Shown: piece after piece, positions 57,247-64,000 of the stretch
Numbering within the stretch: the first letter of the stretch is position 1
Layout of the letters: the number at the start of each line of letters is the position of its first letter
Source of the DNA: Dactylorhiza incarnata
Taxonomy: Eukaryota > Streptophyta > Magnoliopsida > Asparagales > Orchidaceae
Reading direction: 5' to 3'
DNA: 64,000 nt
Assembly (NCBI GenBank): GCA_033032865.1
Contig: JAWHQI010000040.1
Location: 12,073,001-12,137,000 of the forward strand
Translations under genes and position numbers: made by a program
Notes under the pieces: generated by a model
Databases searched by the model: none
What the model saw: the letters and a program-made list of their open reading frames with translations, nothing else
What the model was told of the DNA's origin: nothing

Positions 57247-58130
57247 ATGGAAGGTGGATATTCAAGAGGTCTTGGTATTGAGATGCTTACATCGACTAAC
57301 TTCAAAAAGTGGAAGTCGTGTATGCAGAGCTATCTTCTGGGTGAGGACCTATGGGAAGTTGTTGGAGGAAATGAGACAGAAGAGGTGAAGGCAACGGAAG
57401 CTGGTGATAACGGTCCAGCTGTAAGGGCATGGAGGAAGACCAATGCCAAGACCGAGTTCACCTTGAAGCGTGCTATTTCACCTGATCTCTTTGATCACAT
57501 CTTGGGGTGTGGATCGGCTGCAGAGATCTGGAGAGCCCTGGATGGGCTGTTTAACAAGAAGAATGTAGCAAGACTATAGTTCTTAGAGAATGAGCTGGCA
57601 AGGCTGGCTCAGGGTGATCTATCTATCTCAAACTTCTTTCAGAAGATGAAGAACTTGTGTGCTGAAATCTCAGTACTGGATCCTGATGAGCCTATCTCTG
57701 AGGCGAAGCTGAAGAGGCACATCATCCGTGGCTTGCGGAAGGAATATGTTGCCTTTGTAACGTCGGTACAGGGATGTGCAAATCAGACGTCTCTGTTGGA
57801 GCTGGAGAACTTGCTTGCTTCGCAAGAAAGCTTGGCAAGACAGATGGCGGGGTTGTCAGTGACTGGGGGAGATGGCGAAGTGCTCTTCTCGGGGAAGAAG
57901 AAGAAGTGGGATAAGAAGAAGAAGACCACCGGAGGTTTTGGGCCTTCAACTTCTGGGCAGAAGGAAAGGGGATATGCTCCCAAGGCTGACGGGAAGAAGA
58001 AGGGAGAAGGTCCGAAGTGCTACAAGTGTGGCAAGTTTGGCCACATCAGGAAAGATTGCAGAGTGGTCACTCAAGCAGGGCATGCTGCGGAGAAGGAGGA
58101 AGCTGAGGTCAGACATATAGATGGTGGATG
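57247..58130 (+). pseudogene. Copia-2 gag
   Basis: Start ATG 57247, 88 nt after the LTR (MEGGYSRGLGIEMLTSTNFKKWK). UBN2-type capsid region: WKSCMQSYLLGEDLWEVV, FDHILGCGSAAEIWRALDGLF, LENELARLAQGD, HIIRGLRKEYVAFV. A TAG at 57577 interrupts the frame where Gln is expected (CAG to TAG). A Lys/Gly-rich linker leads to one CCHC knuckle, CYKCGKFGHIRKDC (58018-58059). Would form the particle and bind RNA. Confidence 0.92.
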
Positions 58131-59660
58131 GGGAGGAGCCTTCTCGGCTTCTGTTGGAGCTTCGGCTCCTATCAACTATCTGGAGGACTGGATCGTGGAC
58201 TCGGGGTGTGGTAATCACCTCACCGGAGACGGGACCAAGCTTTCTTCTGCACAGCCCTACACAGGTAACAATGCTATCATTACTGCTGATAATACTGTGC
58301 ATCCAGTAGAGAAGGTGGGGGTTGTTTCTTTGGGCAGTGATAGAGGGCCACTTACTTTGAAGAGTGTCTATCATGTGCCCGGAATGAAGAAAAACCTCTT
58401 CTCCGTGACTAACGCTGTAGACGCTGGGTATCACGTTCTGTTCGGCCCAACAGAAGTGAAGTTTCTACGTAATGTTGAGGCCGTGAAGGACGAGGTAGTT
58501 CATGTCGGGAGACGGGCAAAGGACTTGTTCGTTTTATCGACAAGCTCCTACGTCGACAAGATGAAGACGAATGATGGTGCCGTTATATGGCATGAGAGGT
58601 TGGGGCATGTAGGGATGGACAAACTAAAAGCTATGGCAAGTCTCATCGACTACCGTTTGACAAGTCGCAGACAAGGTGTAGTGTGCCGTTGGAGTGCATC
58701 CACGGTGACTTAATGGGACCGACTGCTACCCCAAGCCTCGGAGGCAGCAGGTATATGCTGGTGTTGATCGACGATTACACCAGATATGTCAGGGTTTATG
58801 TTCTAAAGGAGAAGGCAGAGGCGTTCGCCAAGTTTGTGGAGTTCAAGGAGCTCGTGGAAGGTCGGCTGGGACTGCGGGTGAAGAAGCTGAGGACTGACAA
58901 CGGAGGGGAGTTCACCTCTAGTGAGTTCTTTAGTTTCTGCAGGAAGGCGGGCATCCGGAGGGAGCTTACTTGTGCGCATACCCCACAACAGAACGGAGTT
59001 GCAGAACGGAAGATCCGTCATCTGACGGAGACCTGCAAGTGTTGGCTGCATGCCAAGAGTATCCCAAAGTCCTTCTGGGCGGAGGGAATGTCTTGTGCTG
59101 CTTATGTCATCAACCGGATGCCTCTTAGTCCCATCAACATGTTAACTCCGCATGAGATGATGTTCAAGGAGAAGCCAAGCGTGGCACACCTTAGAGAGTT
59201 TGGTTCCACCTGCTATGTGCATGTTCCAGATGCTCTTCGGACGAAGCTAGATGCGAAAGCAAGGAAGCTAGTCTTTGTGGGATACGATGAGCGGAAGAAA
59301 GGATGGAAGTGCATGGACCCGGAGACGCGGAGATTTGTTGTATCTCGCGACATTGTATTTGATGAGGTGACATCTTACAAGTGGTCTTCTGGAGTGGAAC
59401 TACCAGAGAGCAGGGTGGAGGAGCCGGAGCAAGCAGTGGAAGATCTTCAGGTGGAGCTACCTGTATCACCAGGTGGTCCATCTCCTTCTAGTTCCGAGAC
59501 GGGGGCTTCTGGTTCAGGGAGCAGGGGGAGCATTGCTCCTAGCACGTCTGGAAGGGGAGCTAGGGAAGCAGCAGCTGAAGACAATGCGGTGTAGGAGAAG
59601 GAGCTGAGGAGGTCGAAGCGATCGATCGTTGCCCCTGATCGCTATACAGGAGGAAACGCA
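58131..59660 (+). pseudogene. Copia-2 protease and integrase
   Basis: Protease: DWIVDSGCGNHLTGDGTK with active-site DSG (58186-58215), then SVYHVPGMKKNLFSVTNAV. GAG-pre-integrase follows (VIWHERLGHVGMDKLKAM: both His of HHCC present). A deletion with frame change near 58645-58665 removes the two Cys of the zinc finger; reading resumes at PFDKSQTRCSVPLECIHGDLMGP. Core: IHGDLMGP (Asp), LRTDNGGEFTSSEFF (Asp), HTPQQNGVAERKI (Glu) all present. The frame continues to a TAG at 59592 where a sense codon is expected in an acidic Ser-rich linker. Zinc finger loss should impair integration. Confidence 0.92.
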
Positions 59661-61252
59661 GTGAGCTTCGTCTCATGTTTCTTCGCTGGTCCCTTGGATG
59701 AGAGGGAGCCGTCGAGCTTTGAGAAGGCCAAAGGCGTGAAGGAGTGGGACGTTGCGATGCAAGAAGAGATGGCAGCTCTCGAGAAGAATGAGACCTGGTC
59801 TCTTGTGCCCAAGCCCAAGGGCACCACTCCTGTGACATGCAAGTGGGTCTACAAGATGAAGAAGAAAGCTGACGGCAGTATCGAGCGGTACAAGGCCCAT
59901 CTTGTAGCTCGGGGGTTTTCGCAGCAATACGGTGAAGACTACGATGAGACATTCAGTCCGGTGGCATAAATGACTTCATTTCGATTCATCATTGCCTTGG
60001 CGGCGTTCAGTGGATGGAAGATCTGGCAGCTCGACGTCAAGAATGCCTTCTTGTACGGCGAGATTGACAAGGACATCTTCATGGCTCAGCACCAGGTTTC
60101 GTGTCTGAAGATTTTCCGGAGCATGTCTGCAAGCTGAAGAAGGCCCTGTATGGGTTGAAGCAAGCGCCGAGGGCGTGGTACGGGAAGATCGCAGAGTATC
60201 TCTTATTCTGTGGATTTGTTGCTTCATACCCGGACTCAAGCTTGTTCGTCAAGAAGAGCGGGGAGCTTCAGGTCATCGTGCTGCTGTACGTCGACGATAT
60301 GATCGTGACGGGGAACTCAAAGGTGGAGGTAGCTAGGCTTCAGGCTGAGCTATCTATCAGGTTCGAGATGAAGGATCTGGGGGAGCTTCACCATTTCCTT
60401 GGACTTGAGGTGCAGAGGAAGGAAGGTGGAGTGCTGGTGACCCAGGCCGGGTATGCGGAGCGGATCGTGGATCGATTCGGCATGAAGGAAGAGAAGTGCA
60501 CCTCCACACCTCTGGAGAAGGCTATGAAGCTTCGGAAGGATGAGGGGAGGATTATGCAAGATCCGTTGGTGTTCCGAGCTCTGGTTGGGAGCTTGATCTA
60601 TCTGACGATCACAAGGCCAGATATTGCATATGCAGTAGGCAGAGTGAGTCGGTATATGGCGGAGCCACGGGTACCTCATCTGCTAGCGGCCAAGAACATT
60701 TTGAAGTATGTCGAGGCGACCTCAGACTTGGGTCTCCTGTACAGGAGGGATGCGGGCTTCGAGGTGCATGGATACATGGATGCTGATTACGGGGGAGATT
60801 CGGATGATCGGAAGTCGACATCTGGATTCGTCTTCATGGCGGGCCCTACAGCTATATCATGGTGCAGCAAGAAGCAGGATTCCGTATCGGTCTCCACCAC
60901 AGAAGCGGAATACAAGGCTTCGGCCTTGGCATCTCAGGAAGCCATCTGGCTTAGGAGGTTGGTGGGAGACGTCCACAAGGAGGTTCGGGAGCCGACTCTG
61001 CTACGCGGTGACAACGAGAGTGCTCTCAAACTGGTAACCAATCCAGTTTGTCACGCGAGGACCAAGCATATCGAGATCGAGCACTACTTCATACGGGAGA
61101 AGGAGCTGGAGGGATCTCTTTCGGTCGGGCATGTGCGGAGTGCGGACAATGTCGCAGACATCTTCACAAAGGCGCTGGCAATGGGGCCGTTCACACGGCT
61201 AAGGGAGTTACTTGGACTGGTTTCAACTTCCCACTTCAAGGGGGAGTGTTGA
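59661..61252 (+). pseudogene. Copia-2 reverse transcriptase and RNase H
   Basis: RT: WSLVPKPKGTTPVTCKWVYKMK, HLVARGFSQQYGEDYDETFSPVA, then TAA at 59967 where Lys is expected, then LDVKNAFLYGEIDKDIFMAQ with the first catalytic Asp. A one-base deletion near 60090 shifts the frame. The downstream frame (60101-61252) has KKALYGLKQAPRAWY, LLYVDDMIVTGNS (catalytic DD), TRPDIAYAVGRVSRYM. RNase H: MDADYGGDSDDRKSTSG, VSTTEAEYKASA, RGDNESALKL, VADIFTKAL. The stop TGA (61250-61252) lies inside the right LTR. Confidence 0.93.
61237..61246 (+). other. Copia-2 polypurine tract
   Basis: CAAGGGGGAG immediately before the right LTR. Confidence 0.85.
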
Positions 61253-62440
61253 AAATGTTGAAGTGGAAGTTAGAGGGCTTTTGGACCTGGGCGGTCTGGG
61301 AGAAGGTCGCGCGACCTGGCAGGTTGTCCGTGCGGTCTGGCTGGTATCAACCTAGCTGCGGTCTCTTGGAATGACTGCTGGTATCTGGTCCAAGGCGGCA
61401 AGGTGGAGCCGCGCGGTCTGCCTCTGACCGCGTGGCGGGTTGTCCTCTTCTAGGCTGTGGCGGTCTGGTGTGACCGCACAGGGTAGTCCAGGTTCTCTGG
61501 TAGTATTCGCGGACTAAGGAAATTAGTCGCGTGGTCTCAGTGCGCAGTCTCAGGAGGAGGATGGTATGCGAGCTGATTGCTGTTCGCGGTCTCAGGAGGA
61601 GATCGGCATGCGGACAGGAGTTCGCGATCTGATGGCGAACTGGCTGTGTTCGCGGTCTCGGGCGAACACAGGTGGTGAACAGCTTCGGGCGGTCTGGCGA
61701 GCTCCTTGTGGAGTCGCGGTCTGCTATGAGAGTGGCGGTCTCTCATGGTCGATGTTGAAGCTGGCGTGTTCACCAAAATGAAGCAGGAGTCCTGTTGCTG
61801 ATCGCGCGGGTTGACCGGTCTGGTCGCGCGGTCTGGAGGGTGGTGATCCTATCTCATAGGGTGGTGACTGGATCCGGTCCCGCGCCTATAAATAGGAGCC
61901 ACTGTAGCAGCATAACACACAGACACCAAGTGCAAGCTGAGTCCGGCTTGTTCCTGCGGTCTGGTTTATTCTGACCGTGCGGTCTGCTGATTGAATTACT
62001 TTTGTGCAGCTTCTGCGGATAGTGCGGGCAGCAGCGTTCACCTCTTCCTCTGAAAGTGTTCGGGCGGTCTGCGGCTTGGAGTTGTGGTGCTGGAGTTCGG
62101 GAGAATCAGGAGGTCGGAAGTAGTGGGCGGCTTGATCAGCGAGTTGGTGGAGTTCTGTGATCGTCAAGTCGCTTCGGTCTGGCAGTGTATTGAAGTCGCA
62201 GGGAGGTCGCGCGGTCTGGAGCGGTCTCAGTTATCTGCATTTCCTTGTATTTCCTTTTTTGGTGTTTGTGCTGGCGAAATCATGTCTCGCCAAGCATGTC
62301 TTGCCCTGTAATGAAGTTTTATGCTATCAATAAAGATCACATATTTGCCTGAAGATTGTTTCTGGTTGCTTTGGCTGTATCTTTTAGTTGCATAATCGAT
62401 TCCTGCTTGCTCTCACAAGGTCCTTAGAGAAATTTTCACA
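61247..62440 (+). repeat. Copia-2 right LTR
   Basis: 1194 bp, same motif array, TATAAATA at 61887-61894. Its first six bases supply the last codon and TGA of the pol frame. Confidence 0.95.
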
Positions 62441-62445
62441 AAAAT

Positions 62446-64000
62446 TCCTAGCCATTGAAGCATTCCTTTTTCAGAAGCATGGCCTATGTCGATTCAGTCT
62501 TCTATATAAAGGGATATGAAAATGGAATAAGACACATATACATAAATAAAAAAGAAGGCACACGTGCAAAGATTTTCTGTGCAAGCATTTTGTAGTGATC
62601 AAGCTACAGAATTCTGTCAAGTCTACAACCACTGCAATCCTGAGAGAGATTTCTTCCAAGGCTCTACAGAACAGTTATCATATATGGTTTGGATATTTTT
62701 GGTTGTGCTATGGTATCTTTCAAGTATTAAAAATGCTAGATTTCATCTTTGGAAATTAATAATGGCTAATTTCCCTGATCAAAATCTCTTAAAATCTCAT
62801 GGTTGATTTTTATATACCGAAGGCATGCTCGGAGGAAGTTTGCAAATTTTTCAAGCATTACTGCTATTTTTGGGATTTTAATTATGCTCGAGGTTATTTT
62901 AAAAGTTAATGAAGGAAAAAATTATTCGATCAAAATGCCTTGTAATCTTACGAGAAGTTCTTATCAGCTAAATACATGCATTGGAAGTGTTTGGGAAATT
63001 TTGGATCATTCCTAATGTTTTCAACGATTTAACAAAAGTGACGCGAGATTACTCAAGACTAGAGGCTATGTAAAACCTCAAAATGATTTAAATTAACCTG
63101 AGCTCACTTTAAAAGATGCTAGAGGTTATGAAGCATGATTATTTTGAGGAGTTTGTATTTTAAACCCACTGCCGTGGTTGGTGATTTGAATTATGACTAT
63201 TTTAAATATAAAAATAAGGTTATTCAAGGAAGAATAAATTATCAGAGCTTACCAAAGCTCAACTTAAGCTCAAAATAACTCGAGATAATTATGGGGTTTA
63301 TGTTAGGGCGATTCCAATCTCGGGTTCAAATTTCATCGATTTTCGACTCATTTTGGTAATTATTCCATAAAAGAGGTTTAAATTAGAAGAAAATGATAAT
63401 GAGCTTAATATAGAAACTTAATTCGCCCCGATGCGAGCAATTGAGGTTAAAAGATGTAGAGCTAAACCTCTTGCGGATTTTTAGCCCTTGGTAATTATTA
63501 TAACGAGGAGCAAGAAATTATAATAATGTTCTATTTCTTAAATATAAGTCCGATTAAGCCAGTCTAAGAGGTGCAACAAAGATATTTATCAGACATAAAT
63601 AATTGGGTGAAATCCAATAAGAAGGCTCCTACGAACGAAGTGGTGAACTTGCCTCCTATGAAAGAAGATGGAACTGAACTTGCCTCCTATGACATAGATG
63701 GAACTGAACTTGCCTCCTATGATGGAGATGAAACTAAAGAACTGAACTTTCATCTTTCTACTCTTTATTTCAGTATTTCAGATTACCGCATTTATTTCAG
63801 TTCAGTATTTTATTACAGTTCATTTCAGCTCAACACTCTATTTTTGTTCAGCTTTTCATTTCAGTACAACTCTTTATTATAGTTCTTTCAATTCAGCATT
63901 TCATTACTGCAGTTTGTTTTAGTACTTTTACTTCAGTACTTCATTTCTGTAGTTTATTTCAGCAACATTTTCTTAGCACCCTTAATTATTGCAATTAACT
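62446..64000. other. Unassigned AT-rich sequence with short repeats at the end
   Basis: Continuation of the sequence interrupted by Copia-2. A TATA-like TCTATATAAAGG at 62501-62512 is followed by leader-like text, so a decayed plus-strand LTR is possible. At 63652-63735 GGAACTGAACTTGCCTCCTA repeats in tandem in a 103-codon ORF (63571-63882) that otherwise looks non-coding. From 63760 TTTCAGTA-type words recur to the edge. No gene recognised. Confidence 0.4.

Larger units (their letters stand above)
55966..62440 (+). mobile_element. Copia-2: Ty1/copia element, recent but defective
   Basis: Two LTRs of exactly 1194 bp (55966-57159, 61247-62440), TGTTGAAAAT...ATTTTCACA, flanked by AAAAT (55961-55965, 62441-62445). 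Primer site and polypurine tract are in place. One gag-pol frame from 57247 to 61252 in copia order, broken by three stops, one deletion in integrase and one frameshift in RT. About 17 mismatches and no indel between LTRs by eye (about 1.4%) make it the youngest copy that can be dated here. Lineage not assigned. Confidence 0.95.

Noticed and set aside
63571..63882. 103-codon ORF as a gene
   Set aside because: Half of it translates a TTTCAGTA-type simple repeat and the other half a 20-bp tandem repeat; no support as coding.

Overview
The window is intergenic plant DNA made almost entirely of transposable elements. No host gene, rRNA, tRNA or CRISPR array is supported. Plant origin follows from several signs: chromodomain Ty3/gypsy and Tat-type Ty3/gypsy elements, two Ty1/copia elements with tRNA-iMet primer sites, a SINE-like insert with a (TTG)n tail, and a retroelement ORF of the 'putative plant transposon protein' type. 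An angiosperm with a repeat-rich genome is likely; the species cannot be named from this.

Layout. 0-6.1 kb: relic ORF, a TGTAACATCCCC repeat, degenerate direct repeats. 6136-14778: a complete but broken SIRE/Maximus-like copia element on the minus strand (Copia-1), with 5-bp target duplications (TSD) ACTAA. 15.7-55.4 kb: a nest at least four layers deep. Element E4 (LTR from 15694) was entered by related element E3 (LTR from 17715). E3's left LTR was entered by a Tekay/Del-like chromovirus, Gypsy-1 (18995-43013). Gypsy-1's protease gene was entered by a Tat-type element, Gypsy-2 (24125-39411, TSD TCTAC). The layers close in reverse order at 39411, 43013, 47477 and 47652. E4's own ORF is further split by a probable 5.5-kb solo LTR, E5 (48122-53662, TSD CTTCT), which holds a SINE-like insertion (18-bp TSD) and a 156-bp tandem array. 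55966-62440: a younger copia element, Copia-2, on the plus strand, with two 1194-bp LTRs about 98.6% identical by eye and TSD AAAAT. 62.4-64 kb: unrecognised AT-rich sequence.

No element looks autonomous. Frames are interrupted mostly by CGA-to-TGA and CAA/CAG-to-TAA/TAG changes, single-base shifts and deletions, and several catalytic residues are replaced. The least explained features are: (1) Gypsy-2's region between pol and the right LTR, which has antisense genes with their own TATA box and intron-like signals, plus four tandem stem-loops whose arms covary; (2) E3 and E4, which carry a single non-pol ORF but share LTR-end architecture and polypurine tract with the SIRE-like copia; and (3) the fact that nearly every LTR family here carries its own dense array of one short, often CpG-containing motif.
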